Shown here piece after piece: positions 40,217 to 49,741 of a stretch of DNA of 64,000 nucleotides. Every line of letters starts with the position of its first letter. The stretch's first letter is position 1. Both the position numbers and the translations under genes were made by a program. The notes below the pieces were generated by a model, which was not told where the DNA came from, made no database searches, and saw nothing but the letters and a program-made list of their open reading frames with translations. Origin of the DNA: Acinetobacter calcoaceticus (GTDB taxonomy: Bacteria > Pseudomonadota > Gammaproteobacteria > Pseudomonadales > Moraxellaceae); contig NZ_SLVJ01000001.1 in the NCBI RefSeq assembly GCF_004345325.1, positions 372,001 through 436,000 on the forward strand, given 5' to 3'.

Positions 40217-41764
40217 TTAAGGATTGAGTTGAATCAAATTACGACCTTGCATCTCAGCAGGTACCGCAATATTCATCAAACTCAAGAGGGTGGGTGCCAC
40301 ATCAGCCAATACGCCGCCTTCAGCAATACGTGCATCTGTTGGACCAACATAAATAAACGGCACGGCTTCAGTGGTGTGTTGAGTATGAACTTGGCCACTG
40401 ACATAGTCCTGCATCTGCTCAACATTACCATGATCGGCAGTGATCAACATATGTCCATGTTTGGCTTGGATCGCTTCATATAAACGACCCAAGCAGACAT
40501 CAACCGCTTCGACCGCTTTTACTGCTGCGTCAAACACACCTGTATGGCCTACCATATCACCATTGGCATAGTTCACCACCAACAAGTCATATTCACCTGA
40601 ATGTATCGCATCAACCAAAGCATCGGTTACTTCATATGCGCTCATCTCAGGTTTTAAATCGTAGGTCGCAACATTGGGTGAAGGAATTAAGATACGCTTT
40701 TCACCAGGATACTCATCTTCACGTCCACCACTGAAGAAGAAGGTCACATGTGCATACTTTTCAGTTTCTGCTATACGCAGTTGAGTCTTACCCAAATCTG
40801 ATAGATATTCGCCGATCGAGTTTTTTAAAAGCTGTGGCATATAGGCAACTGGACCAACTAGGCTAGCTTGGTAGCGAGTCAGCATCACGAAGCGCGTCAG
40901 ATTTGGCACAGTTTTACGCTCAAAGCCATTGAACTCAGGCTCAATAAAGGCACGGCTGATTTCACGTGCACGGTCAGCACGGAAATTCATAAATACCACG
41001 CTGTCGCCATCGTTGATCGTCGCCAACTCCCCAATGCGAGTTGCTTTGACGAACTCGTCACTCTCACCTGCGGCATAGGCTTGTTCAAGCCCATCGATTG
41101 CAGACGTTGCTGTACGTGCAGCCTCACCCTCAGTCAATAAACGATAGGCTTGCTCAACGCGATCCCAACGATTGTCACGATCCATGGCAAAGTAGCGCCC
41201 GATCATGGTCGCAATACGGCCTTGATTTGGATATTGAGCAAACAGTTGATCTAGTTTTTCCAAAGACGGTTGGGCACTTTTGGGTGGTGTATCACGACCA
41301 TCTAAGAAGGCATGTAAATAGACCTGCACACCGCGCTTCAAAGCCAACTCACACATTGCCACGATATGATCCTGATGCGAATGCACTCCGCCTTCAGACA
41401 ACAAACCCATAATATGCACAGCGCCGCCACTGGCTTTGGCCTGTTCAACGGCATCAACCAAAACTGCATGTTCAAAGAATGCACCCGTACGGATATCTTT
41501 GGTGATTCGAGTGAAATCTTGATACAACACACGTCCTGCACCGAGATTCATATGCCCCACTTCCGAGTTACCCATTTGACCATCAGGTAAGCCTACATCC
41601 TCACCAGAACCAGAAATGAGACTATGAGGATGCTTCAGTTGCAGAGCCGTAAAATTTGGTTTGTTCGCTGCAAGAAAGGCATTGTCCTCAACCGCTTCAC
41701 GATGGCCTACACCATCCATAATCACCAATAGGTGAGGAATTTTGCCAGCATTTGCATCCGTCAT
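40217..41764 (-). CDS. gpmI: 2,3-bisphosphoglycerate-independent phosphoglycerate mutase
   Basis: Mn-dependent glycolytic enzyme of the alkaline phosphatase superfamily. The 515-aa protein has [12 protein letters not shown] (metal ligands), the catalytic Ser in [15 protein letters not shown] near residue 63, [23 protein letters not shown] and ITADHGN. All metal-binding residues are visible. It is upstream of the S41 protease gene and downstream of lptG, with a short hairpin between. Confidence 0.97.
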   Translation of the reverse strand: MTDANAGKIPHLLVIMDGVGHREAVEDNAFLAANKPNFTALQLKHPHSLISGSGEDVGLPDGQMGNSEVGHMNLGAGRVLYQDFTRITKDIRTGAFFEHAVLVDAVEQAKASGGAVHIMGLLSEGGVHSHQDHIVAMCELALKRGVQVYLHAFLDGRDTPPKSAQPSLEKLDQLFAQYPNQGRIATMIGRYFAMDRDNRWDRVEQAYRLLTEGEAARTATSAIDGLEQAYAAGESDEFVKATRIGELATINDGDSVVFMNFRADRAREISRAFIEPEFNGFERKTVPNLTRFVMLTRYQASLVGPVAYMPQLLKNSIGEYLSDLGKTQLRIAETEKYAHVTFFFSGGREDEYPGEKRILIPSPNVATYDLKPEMSAYEVTDALVDAIHSGEYDLLVVNYANGDMVGHTGVFDAAVKAVEAVDVCLGRLYEAIQAKHGHMLITADHGNVEQMQDYVSGQVHTQHTTEAVPFIYVGPTDARIAEGGVLADVAPTLLSLMNIAVPAEMQGRNLIQLNP

Positions 41765-41801
41765 GATTCACACTCTTTAATATTTCAACTTTAAAATCAC
41801 A

Positions 41802-41824
41802 TCTTAACCAAAATTCAGTTAAGA
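41802..41824 (-). terminator. Possible terminator between lptG and gpmI
   Basis: TCTTAAC / GTTAAGA 7-bp stem with a 9-nt loop. The T run is poor, so termination is uncertain. Confidence 0.3.
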
Positions 41825-41847
41825 CTCTATTTGCCGCGCTGCTTTGC

Positions 41848-42918
41848 TTATCGAGCGCGATAGATCAGGTATCCCCCAACCCCATACATCAATATAATCG
41901 GGACAAATACAAACCATGCTGGAGATGGGCTATACACCAAACTGGCATAGCCAAGGAAATCCTGTAAATAGTAAATCGTGAGCCCGATGAATAATGCAAT
42001 GACCAAACGAAAGCCCATCGATTTTTGTCGTAATGGTCCAAATACAAATGAACATGCGATCAAAGTTAAAGCCAAGAGCGAAAATGGCGCGCCGACTTTT
42101 TTCCAAAATGCCAACTGATAGCTTTTAGGCACTTGGCTATATTCATCCATATAGCGCATGAAGACCACCAAATCACTCGGTGCCAAATCTTCAGGGTCGA
42201 CTGTGACCATATGTACAAATCGAGGTTGCAGGGCCAGATCCAACTTTTGCGCTGCAAACTGCTTCATCTTGGCTGCACCATTTGGCAAGAGATCTAATTC
42301 AGATATTCCCTTGAGGGTCCATTCGCCATCTTTAACAAAATGTCCCTGCTCTGCACGACTCAGTGATTGTAAGCGGTATTCTTGATTAAAATTGATGATA
42401 TCGACACGGTTCAACTGACCTTGCGCATTGGCATAATCGATATACACAAAACGATGCCCCTCACGTGTCCAATAGCCTCTCACCTCACCTAAGCTTGCAG
42501 CACGGCTTTGACTTTTTACCGTTTGGGCTTTTTCATTGGTGTAGGGAATCACCCATTGCGAAATGGAAAATGACAACAAGACCAAGAGCAATGCAGGTCG
42601 CATGACCCAAGACACGATTCGCCACAGGCTCACCCCCGCCGCGCGCATCACGATCAATTCACTGCTTGAAGCTAAACTGCCTAAGCCTAAGACCGCACCG
42701 ATCAAGGCTGAGATTGGTAAAATCTGGTTCAGGTTTCGTGGTGCTTCCCACATCACATAGAGAAAGGCCTGCCATGCACCATAGCCTTCTTTTAGGCTTT
42801 TTAATTCCCCGATATAGGCAAATAAAACAAATAAAAATGCCAATACTGCAGTGGTTCCCAGCATGGTCACCGCAGTGGTTTGTGTCACATGTTTGGCTAA
42901 TAATTTTTTGGCGAGCAT
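41848..42918 (-). CDS. lptG: LPS/LOS export permease LptG
   Basis: Inner-membrane permease that with LptF and the ATPase LptB extracts lipooligosaccharide for transport to the outer membrane. The 356-aa protein has three N-terminal transmembrane helices, a periplasmic beta-jellyroll (about 130-265) and three C-terminal helices (LALTLIACSFVFGPLR ... FLGYASLVYSPSPAWFVFVPII). The ATG overlaps the lptF stop by one base (TAATG). Confidence 0.96.
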   Translation of the reverse strand: MLAKKLLAKHVTQTTAVTMLGTTAVLAFLFVLFAYIGELKSLKEGYGAWQAFLYVMWEAPRNLNQILPISALIGAVLGLGSLASSSELIVMRAAGVSLWRIVSWVMRPALLLVLLSFSISQWVIPYTNEKAQTVKSQSRAASLGEVRGYWTREGHRFVYIDYANAQGQLNRVDIINFNQEYRLQSLSRAEQGHFVKDGEWTLKGISELDLLPNGAAKMKQFAAQKLDLALQPRFVHMVTVDPEDLAPSDLVVFMRYMDEYSQVPKSYQLAFWKKVGAPFSLLALTLIACSFVFGPLRQKSMGFRLVIALFIGLTIYYLQDFLGYASLVYSPSPAWFVFVPIILMYGVGGYLIYRAR

Positions 42919-44018
42919 TATGACCTCACACGCTGAATCTGCTTTTTAATCTTCGGGGCCAGTTTTTGTTTGCGAGAAAAGAGTGCACCCAAAACGGCAT
43001 ATATCAGCAACACCATTGGATAAGCCCAGATGCCAATTTCACCTTTACTGATCCGTGTCTTTAGAGAAATCATCAGCACGATCATGCTGGCAAAGATTAA
43101 GATTGCTGGAAAGAGCTTGAGGTAACGGCCTTGACGTGGGGTCACTTCAGACAAAGCCACAGCCAAGATTAAGGCAACCAGCATTGAAAATGGCGTGAAA
43201 ATTCGCCAACCCAATTGACTAGCGACGACGGGGTCATCGCGGGTTTTCCAGATTTTTCCAAATGACAATCCATCAACCTCATTGGCATCGTATTTGGACT
43301 CTTTATCACTTTCAATCTGGATACGATAACTTTGAAATTCGGTATGACTATATTTTGCAGTCTCAGGGAATATCTCGTAACGACGGCCAAGAACCAAGTC
43401 CACGACACTGGCCGAATTGTTCGCCATTTCAATACGGGTGGCTTCTTTGGCTAAGATCATCACATCAGGACGATCTGCTCGATTTGAACGTTGATAAACA
43501 AAGATGTCTTTTAGATTTTTACGGTCTTCTGACAGCGCCCCCGCATAAATGGTATAAGCCCCTGCAGAGATGAATTCTTGCGGTCGAACGAGGTCAAAAC
43601 CTGTACGAACGGCTTGGGTGGAATACACGGCATAATATTGACGCAGTCCCCAAGGCGAGAGCCAGACCATTAAGATCATTTGCACGACCAGGAAAACCGT
43701 GGTCATTGGAATCAACATCCGTGCCAAACGATGCTTACTGATGCCACTGCTGTTGAGCACGGCCATTTCATGATCAACGTATAAGCGGCCAAAGACCAAC
43801 ATGAGTCCAATAAAAAAGCTCAGTGGAAGGATCAGAATCAAAAACTCAGGGAGACGATAACCCACGATATTGAACAATACCGTTGCGTCCATCAGACCTT
43901 GCGCTGCTCGACCAAAATATTTGATTAATTGAGCACCAAATATGATCAATGTTAACAAACAGACGACTACAATAGTGGTCGTAACAACTTGTTTGACCAG
44001 ATAACGCCTTATAATCAA
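42918..44018 (-). CDS. lptF: LPS/LOS export permease LptF
   Basis: Partner permease of LptG. The start is best placed at a TTG (44018), giving LIIRRYLVKQ and 366 aa, the same length and N-terminus type as E. coli LptF (which begins IIIRYLV); GGAAG lies 7 nt upstream. The ATG at 44084 adds 22 atypical residues. Six helices and a periplasmic jellyroll are visible, with EFLILILPLSFFIGLMLVFGR in helix 2 and 3. Divergent from pepA. Confidence 0.93.
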   Translation of the reverse strand: MIIRRYLVKQVVTTTIVVVCLLTLIIFGAQLIKYFGRAAQGLMDATVLFNIVGYRLPEFLILILPLSFFIGLMLVFGRLYVDHEMAVLNSSGISKHRLARMLIPMTTVFLVVQMILMVWLSPWGLRQYYAVYSTQAVRTGFDLVRPQEFISAGAYTIYAGALSEDRKNLKDIFVYQRSNRADRPDVMILAKEATRIEMANNSASVVDLVLGRRYEIFPETAKYSHTEFQSYRIQIESDKESKYDANEVDGLSFGKIWKTRDDPVVASQLGWRIFTPFSMLVALILAVALSEVTPRQGRYLKLFPAILIFASMIVLMISLKTRISKGEIGIWAYPMVLLIYAVLGALFSRKQKLAPKIKKQIQRVRS

Positions 44019-44158
44019 AGTTAAACTTCCGAATAGGTTAATGGACCGAGCGTAGTTTACCCGATTGTTAAAATATAAAACCACATTGAAATTCTATCAT
44101 TGGTAGTGTTTCAATGGTTTAATGATTCATAACGTTAATACAGGTACCCATACAGCAT

Positions 44159-45616
44159 ATGAAACTCACCATAAATGTGTCACTCCCTGAAAATAATGCG
44201 AGTGAATATCTGTTAATTTTAGCTGACCAAAGCACGCTTCAAAATGCGCAATCGACTTATCAAATAAGTGATATAGAACAGCATATTAAGCTATCTCAAT
44301 TCAACTTTGCCTTGGCAGATGTATTACCCATCATTGGAAAAGTGACTTCGCAGCCCAACACTGCACTGGTCGGCATTGAAAATGCAACGCGATTAAAAGC
44401 TGCTAAATTGGCTAAAATTGCTGAAGCGATTGTGAAGAATTCTCAGAAAAAATTCAAACAGATCAGCATTGATATTTCCGCGCTTGCCCCAGAGTTACAC
44501 TATTTATTTGCGTTAAATTTAACACAAGCCGCCTATGCCTATGACATATATAAATCGAAAAAAAATCAGTTTGTCTTAGAACAAGTCAATTTGATATCTG
44601 ACCAACCAAGCTTAAATCCTGAACAAATTAACCTGATCCATGCCATGGCACAAGGGCAAAATTTAGCACGAGATTTAGGCAACTGCCCAGGTAATATTTG
44701 CTATCCAGAATATTTGGCACAACAAGCACTCGACCTAGCAGCTCAATATCCTGATCTACTTAAAGTAACTGTCCTTGAAGAACAACAGTTAGCTGACTTG
44801 GGCATGAACGCATTCTTGGCCGTCAGTAAAGGTTCTGATCGCCCAGGTCGCGTGATTACCATCGAATATCAAGCACAGCTTGAACAAGCCCCTGTGGTCT
44901 TGGTGGGTAAAGGCGTGACCTTTGATACAGGTGGCATTTCGTTGAAACCTGGCCTAGGCATGGATGAAATGAAATATGACATGTGTGGTGCAGCGTCTGT
45001 ACTTGGAACATTGCGTGCTTTATGTGAGGTTAAATTACCGATTCATGTGGTGGGTGCAATTGCTGCAGCGGAAAATATGCCATCTGGTCATGCCACCCGT
45101 CCAGGTGATGTGGTCACCACCATGAGCGGCCAAACCGTTGAAATCTTAAATACCGATGCGGAAGGTCGCTTGGTCTTGTGTGACACCTTGACCTATGTCA
45201 AACGTTTCAATCCAGCCTTGGTGATTGATATTGCGACCTTAACGGGCGCCTGTGTCGTGGCCTTAGGAAAAGTCGTCAGTGGTTTGTTCTCACCTGATAA
45301 TGAATTGGCTGCAGAAATTACCCAAGCTGGCGAACAGAGTTTTGACCGTGTATGGCGTTTACCTGTGATCGAAGATTACCAAGAATTACTCAACTCTAAT
45401 TTTGCAGATATCGGCAATATTGGTAATGGTGGTCCGCAAGCGGGTGCGATTACCGCAGCGTGCTTCCTTGAACGTTTTACCCGTGACTACCGTTGGGCTC
45501 ATCTTGATGTAGCAGGTACAGCATGGTTGTCTGGCGCAGCCAAAGGTGCTACAGGTCGCCCTGTTCCTTTGTTGGTTCAATTTATTGCGAATCGCGCCCA
45601 AACCACTCATGACTAA
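44159..45616 (+). CDS. pepA: Leucyl aminopeptidase PepA
   Basis: Cytosolic M17 zinc/manganese aminopeptidase. The 485-aa protein has the C-terminal catalytic domain with [17 protein letters not shown] (Lys and Asp ligands), [19 protein letters not shown] (signature NTDAEGRL), and [10 protein letters not shown] near the end. E. coli PepA also binds DNA at cer; the N-terminal domain here is only moderately similar. holC overlaps its end, as in E. coli pepA-holC, but valS, the next E. coli gene, is absent. Confidence 0.96.
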   Translation: MKLTINVSLPENNASEYLLILADQSTLQNAQSTYQISDIEQHIKLSQFNFALADVLPIIGKVTSQPNTALVGIENATRLKAAKLAKIAEAIVKNSQKKFKQISIDISALAPELHYLFALNLTQAAYAYDIYKSKKNQFVLEQVNLISDQPSLNPEQINLIHAMAQGQNLARDLGNCPGNICYPEYLAQQALDLAAQYPDLLKVTVLEEQQLADLGMNAFLAVSKGSDRPGRVITIEYQAQLEQAPVVLVGKGVTFDTGGISLKPGLGMDEMKYDMCGAASVLGTLRALCEVKLPIHVVGAIAAAENMPSGHATRPGDVVTTMSGQTVEILNTDAEGRLVLCDTLTYVKRFNPALVIDIATLTGACVVALGKVVSGLFSPDNELAAEITQAGEQSFDRVWRLPVIEDYQELLNSNFADIGNIGNGGPQAGAITAACFLERFTRDYRWAHLDVAGTAWLSGAAKGATGRPVPLLVQFIANRAQTTHD

Positions 45617-46016
45617 AGTCAGCTTTTATCTCTTTAAGAAAAGTAACGAACGGCAAGTGGAAAGCACTTGCCGTTTGTGTCGTAAAATTTTGCGCAAAAA
45701 TGCAAAAATATGGTTATATTGTGCAGACTTAGATTTACAACAACAGTTAGATGAACGCTTATGGAGCTTTGATCCAAGCAGTTTTTTAGCGCATAGTATG
45801 CAGCAGAGCGATGCGCCGATCTGTATTTCTGCTCAATTACCCGATGACAACGATTGGATTGTGTTTAATTTTAACAATCCTGCGCTTGAACAATTTAGCC
45901 AAATTGGTCACATTATTGAAATTATAGAAAATGATGAAGCAGCCAAGGTCATTGGTCGTGAGAAGTTTAAAACTTATCGTCGACTTGGTCTGCAGCCTCA
46001 GACATTTAAACTTTAA
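45609..46016 (+). CDS. holC: DNA polymerase III chi subunit
   Basis: Chi subunit of the clamp loader, which contacts SSB. The 135-aa protein starts [12 protein letters not shown]; the ATG at 45609 overlaps the pepA stop by 8 nt. It has the family's [28 protein letters not shown] and the [13 protein letters not shown] blocks. A longer start at 45546 lies inside pepA and is rejected. Translational coupling with pepA is likely. Confidence 0.94.
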   Translation: MTKVSFYLFKKSNERQVESTCRLCRKILRKNAKIWLYCADLDLQQQLDERLWSFDPSSFLAHSMQQSDAPICISAQLPDDNDWIVFNFNNPALEQFSQIGHIIEIIENDEAAKVIGREKFKTYRRLGLQPQTFKL

Positions 46017-46052
46017 ATTCAACAACTACTGATTTTCCCTGGGAGATGTACC

Positions 46053-46655
46053 GTGGCATTAAATGTCGGTCAAGATTTTAAAAAACGCTGGCTCGATGCC
46101 CCAGAAGCGGTACGTGTCACTTTATTAGATGAATTGACCCGAATTAGTGATTTACTCAACCCCGAAACCAATATTCAACAGTGGTTAGATCACGACCAAC
46201 GTGCCATGCAAATTGCACAACTTAATATCGAAAAAGCCTATGCAGACTTAAAAGCAGAACTTATTGAAGCTGCACGGGTGCGTAAGCAACTGGCATTGGA
46301 AAAATCACTCGCCAGCAAACGCGCGGCTCAACAGGCCTATGCCGAACAATTACAGCAAGATGAAATTCAACAATTCCAACAACAAACCCAGTCATTACAC
46401 GCTTTAGGCCAAAACTTAGTTCTTGAAACAGCCGAATACAGTGATCGCTATCAAAGTAATCCAATCTTAGATGCACCTCCTCCCGCTACACTGCTCAGCA
46501 CACAACCTCAAATGACTGATGAGGTAGAAACCATCCGCCTCAGATTGGAATTAGAAGCTGAAGCCCTAATCGAAGAAACCCTTGATGCTTTAAGAGCCAA
46601 GCTCAAACTCGCAGCTCAAGAAGAAATTCAGTACTTATTAGCACAGAAAAAGTGA
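46053..46655 (+). CDS. Unknown coiled-coil protein
   Basis: A 200-aa soluble protein of no family I recognise. It starts at GTG with GGGAG 8 nt upstream. Residues about 45-130 are a Gln/Ala/Glu-rich helix with clear heptads (AELIEAARVRKQLALEKSLA...), interrupted by a Pro-rich linker at about 140-155, then a second helix of about 40 residues. No signal peptide or membrane segment. It follows holC by 36 bases on the same strand, so it may be co-transcribed with pepA-holC. Confidence 0.7.
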   Translation: MALNVGQDFKKRWLDAPEAVRVTLLDELTRISDLLNPETNIQQWLDHDQRAMQIAQLNIEKAYADLKAELIEAARVRKQLALEKSLASKRAAQQAYAEQLQQDEIQQFQQQTQSLHALGQNLVLETAEYSDRYQSNPILDAPPPATLLSTQPQMTDEVETIRLRLELEAEALIEETLDALRAKLKLAAQEEIQYLLAQKK

Positions 46656-46708
46656 TAAATATCTTAATAAACTATATAATTTGTTTAGATTTACTTAACA
46701 CGTATCGT

Positions 46709-46737
46709 TTGTCACAAAACTGACATCAAAATGTCAC
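46709..46737 (+). promoter_or_regulatory. Triple Pho-box-like repeat
   Basis: TTGTCAC, CTGACAT and ATGTCAC occur at exactly 11-bp intervals (46709, 46720, 46731) with A-rich 4-nt spacers. Each matches the PhoB half-site CTGTCAT at 5-6 of 7 positions. A possible -10 (CATATT) follows at 46740-46745. This would put the small ORF at 46812 under PhoB. Confidence 0.5.
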
Positions 46738-46811
46738 ATCATATTCATACACGTTAAGTCATGAATTTTCTTGAAATCAATGTGTAGTACTTAATAATTA
46801 GGATGTAAATA

Positions 46812-47030
46812 ATGGATGTTCTGAATCAAGTCTTAACTCGAATTTCTACACTGCGCGCTGGGGAGAAATGGACAGTTTCTGCTCAAGATTTATTTTTAAG
46901 TCGTGTAGACTTTCAATCAATTTCGGTCTTCCTAAGTCGCGAATCCGAAAAAGGGTTATTTTCAGTTGATCTACCGTCTGGTTTAGCAAACTGGTTTGAA
47001 CGCAGTACCTTTACCATTATCAAACATTAA
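46812..47030 (+). CDS. Small protein of unknown function (72 aa)
   Basis: A 72-aa ORF with ATG and an AGGA ribosome site 8 nt upstream. The sequence (MDVLNQVLTRISTLRAGEKW...) has no signal peptide, membrane segment or motif I recognise and looks like a compact soluble protein. It has its own upstream Pho-box-like repeat and a strong downstream terminator, so it is a single-gene transcription unit. Confidence that it is a real gene rests on this context. Confidence 0.65.
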   Translation: MDVLNQVLTRISTLRAGEKWTVSAQDLFLSRVDFQSISVFLSRESEKGLFSVDLPSGLANWFERSTFTIIKH

Positions 47031-47074
47031 TCATCTGCACATTATAAGGGCAAGCTTCATCGCTCATATAAAAC

Positions 47075-47102
47075 AAAAAAAGCCCTTAATGGGCTTTTTT
47101 TT
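47075..47102. terminator. Terminator after the 72-aa ORF
   Basis: AGCCC / GGGCT stem with loop TTAAT, A-run before and T8 after. It serves the plus-strand ORF and also the convergent dedA. Confidence 0.88.
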
Positions 47103-47114
47103 ATCGACCGAATC

Positions 47115-47663
47115 CTAACTTAGAAAATTAAGTACTGCAGAAATTAAATTACCCAAGCCATAGCCAGCACCGAGTAATAGGCAAATCCAAATCCAACCAC
47201 CTAAAATATTATATAAGGTGAAACTGGCATAGTTCATATGCCCTGAGCCTGCAGCAAAGGGTGCAAAAGATCGAACAAAAGGAATAAAACGTGCAACTAA
47301 AATGGTCTTTCCGCCATGCTTTTCAAAATATCGGTTGGTCTTCTCTATATACTCAGGCTTAAACCAACGAGTATGTTTACAGAAATATTTCACACCCAAA
47401 ATGCGCCCCGTATAATAATTTACGGCATAGCCAAGGGTTGAGGCCAGAAAAAGTAATATACCCATATAATGTAAATGCACATTGTCCGCTGTTGAACACA
47501 GTGCACCGATCGCCAGTAACAAACTGTCACCAGGCAAAAAAAACATAAATACTGAGCCTGTCTCGGCAAAGATAATTAAAAATAGAATGGCATAGATCCA
47601 TAGCCCATAATTTTCAAGAAGTGTCGGTAACATTTGTTCCAAATGCAGCAAAAATTCCATCAT
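47115..47663 (-). CDS. DedA family membrane protein
   Basis: A 182-aa member of the DedA/SNARE-associated family, linked to lipid-carrier recycling and envelope homeostasis. It has the family motifs F-(A/S)-E in IIFAETGSVFMFFLPGD and GGKTILVARFIPFVRSFAPFAAG (the conserved Arg-containing motif), and four to five hydrophobic segments. I chose the ATG at 47663, with AAGG 8 nt upstream, over a GTG at 47669. The nearest relative is uncertain (YqjA/YghB or YohD type). Confidence 0.9.
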   Translation of the reverse strand: MMEFLLHLEQMLPTLLENYGLWIYAILFLIIFAETGSVFMFFLPGDSLLLAIGALCSTADNVHLHYMGILLFLASTLGYAVNYYTGRILGVKYFCKHTRWFKPEYIEKTNRYFEKHGGKTILVARFIPFVRSFAPFAAGSGHMNYASFTLYNILGGWIWICLLLGAGYGLGNLISAVLNFLS

Positions 47664-47716
47664 TGCCACAGCCTTGTTTCAAATTGATTCATCGCTTTGG
47701 GATCTCAGACCATGAT

Positions 47717-47748
47717 AAAAAACAGCCTCATTCTATATGAGGCTGTTT
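47717..47748 (-). terminator. Terminator of the nrdR-ribD-ribE operon
   Basis: AACAGCCTCAT / ATGAGGCTGTT perfect 11-bp stem with a 5-nt loop and a minus-strand T run, 16 bases after the ribE stop. Confidence 0.85.
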
Positions 47749-47763
47749 CTATTCTACGTTTTT

Positions 47764-48423
47764 TTACTTTAAGAAGCCATTTTCAGCTAAAAATTCCATA
47801 CTTAACTTGGATGTGGGTGCTTGCTCTGCGGCACGCTCCCCAAGTAACAAACGCTCGATATAGCGGGCGATGATGTCCACTTCGAGGTTCACCAGCGTCC
47901 CGACTTTCCATGTCGAAATATTGGTACGCTCAGCAGTATGTGGGATCACATTTAAGCTCATAATATTTCCACGTAAATGGTTGATTGTAAGGCTAATACC
48001 ATCAACAGTTACTGAGCCTTTTTCAGCAAGATACTTGGCAATCGAGGCAGGTGCGGTCACTTCAAAGTAGATAGAACGTGCATCCTGTTGTAATTGTGTT
48101 ATTTCACCGACTGCATCAACATGGCCACTAACGATATGACCACCAAAACGTGTCGTAGGTAACATGGCTTTTTCTACATTGACTGACTGCCCAACTCGCC
48201 AGTTTACCAGTGTAGATCGACTTAAACTTTCTTGCGACACATCCGCTGCATACCAGTTACTGCCCCAAGCGATCACCGTTAAACAGATCCCATTGGTTGC
48301 AATCGAGTCACCCAATGCCACATCTGACAGATCTAATGGGGTTTGGATACGAACACGCAGATCACCACCGATACTTTGTAAACTCTCAACTTTTCCTAAA
48401 CTTTCAATAAGGCCGGTAAACAT
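47764..48423 (-). CDS. ribE: Riboflavin synthase alpha subunit
   Basis: Dismutates two lumazine molecules to riboflavin. The 219-aa protein is two lumazine-binding domains: MFTGLIESLG start, GICLTVIAWG and VDGISLTINHL in matched positions, and GGHIVSGHVD between. It starts at ATG. It ends the operon nrdR-ribD-methyltransferase-ribE and is followed by a strong terminator. A 19-nt gap separates it from the methyltransferase stop. Confidence 0.96.
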   Translation of the reverse strand: MFTGLIESLGKVESLQSIGGDLRVRIQTPLDLSDVALGDSIATNGICLTVIAWGSNWYAADVSQESLSRSTLVNWRVGQSVNVEKAMLPTTRFGGHIVSGHVDAVGEITQLQQDARSIYFEVTAPASIAKYLAEKGSVTVDGISLTINHLRGNIMSLNVIPHTAERTNISTWKVGTLVNLEVDIIARYIERLLLGERAAEQAPTSKLSMEFLAENGFLK

Positions 48424-48442
48424 ATGCTGATCTCTTTTGCTA

Positions 48443-49741
48443 TTACCACAAAGCCAATTGAGTGCTCACGCCTGACGTATCCACGCCACCCAACTCAGCA
48501 AAATGATAAAGTTGTCCTAATAATTGTCTCAATGGTGGCCCTGATTTGGCATGCGTATCGGTAATCACAATAAATTCGAGTACTCGTGCACGTTCGGACT
48601 GGCGCTGCTTGCTGACCCGATAACGCGGCACATCTTGAGTCAATAACGTCACTTTGCCACGCAATAAATTAGCCTTGAGCAAATCTTTGGCTTCAATATT
48701 ACCGTCAGTCGAATAACTGGTCAGAATATAGCGTGCATTGATGGTCGAGAGCAAAGCCTCATACGCATCTTGTGCATGCTTTGACGAGTTATATTGACTC
48801 GGTCTTTCTTTGCGCCATGCACGATCAATACCGCTTTTAAAGCCTTTGGTATCTGGCGTCGGTAAATCTGCCTGATCCCACAAGGTCAGCGAATTGAGCA
48901 CGTGATAATTACTGCTATACGCATGTTGATTGTAGGGTGGGTCTAGGTAAGCCACATCCACTTCAAAACCACTCATTTGATTGGCAAGGCGCTGTGCATC
49001 CACGCACCACACCTCAGCCATCGGTTGCTGGCTCTGCGCACCCGGTGCGTCACAGAACAGACTCGGCGTGAGTAACAGTTGTGACTCAATACGCTCCAAG
49101 GCGGTCTGGGTCTTGCCGCCCCACCCCTGATGGAAACTTTTAAATACACCACTGGTATTACTGACAAAACTTGCTGAATAGAGCAAAGGTGCCAGTAAAG
49201 CACTCATCTCAACATCATCGATCGCCCCTTGGGCTTGCCATGATGCGATTTGCTGACGTATGGCATCAATGCGCATCCCATTGCGACGTTTAAAGAACAA
49301 ACGATCACGACTCGGATCATAGATCTCATCATTACGTGGGCATAGATTATGTGTTACCCAGCCTTTGACTTCAGGCAAGCGATTTAAATAATCAATGGCT
49401 TTCTGATAACCACCTAATTCTTTAAAAGCGGGCGCAGACGTACAAGCGAGAATCGCATGATTTAGCGCATGACTATAGGGTTCCCAATCATTGGCAATGA
49501 CACGATAACCATGTTGACGTGCCAAGCGAGAGACCACACCACTGCCTGCAAAAAAATCAGCAAATATCGGTGCGCGTTTGCCTCCCGTTGCCAAAGTCCC
49601 TGTTAATTCTAATGCTTCTAAAATCAGGTGCAATAGACGACGCTTATTGCCTAAATAAGGCACCAATTGATGAAAAAGATATTCATCCGTGGTTCGTGCG
49701 GCATGACGACGTTTATGATAAACCGTAGACTCTGAACTCAT
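48443..49741 (-). CDS. aamA: D12-class DNA adenine methyltransferase
   Basis: A 432-aa N6-adenine methyltransferase of the D12 class. SAM-binding motif I is ADFFAGSGVVSR near residue 62, and the catalytic motif DPPYNQHAYSSNYHVLNS lies near 268. It starts with ATGA overlap to the ribD stop, so it is translationally coupled, and no restriction endonuclease gene is adjacent. From its position between ribD and ribE I take it as the orthologue of A. baumannii A1S_0222 (AamA), an orphan methyltransferase linked to motility; the target site here cannot be read from sequence. Confidence 0.88.
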   Translation of the reverse strand: MSSESTVYHKRRHAARTTDEYLFHQLVPYLGNKRRLLHLILEALELTGTLATGGKRAPIFADFFAGSGVVSRLARQHGYRVIANDWEPYSHALNHAILACTSAPAFKELGGYQKAIDYLNRLPEVKGWVTHNLCPRNDEIYDPSRDRLFFKRRNGMRIDAIRQQIASWQAQGAIDDVEMSALLAPLLYSASFVSNTSGVFKSFHQGWGGKTQTALERIESQLLLTPSLFCDAPGAQSQQPMAEVWCVDAQRLANQMSGFEVDVAYLDPPYNQHAYSSNYHVLNSLTLWDQADLPTPDTKGFKSGIDRAWRKERPSQYNSSKHAQDAYEALLSTINARYILTSYSTDGNIEAKDLLKANLLRGKVTLLTQDVPRYRVSKQRQSERARVLEFIVITDTHAKSGPPLRQLLGQLYHFAELGGVDTSGVSTQLALW

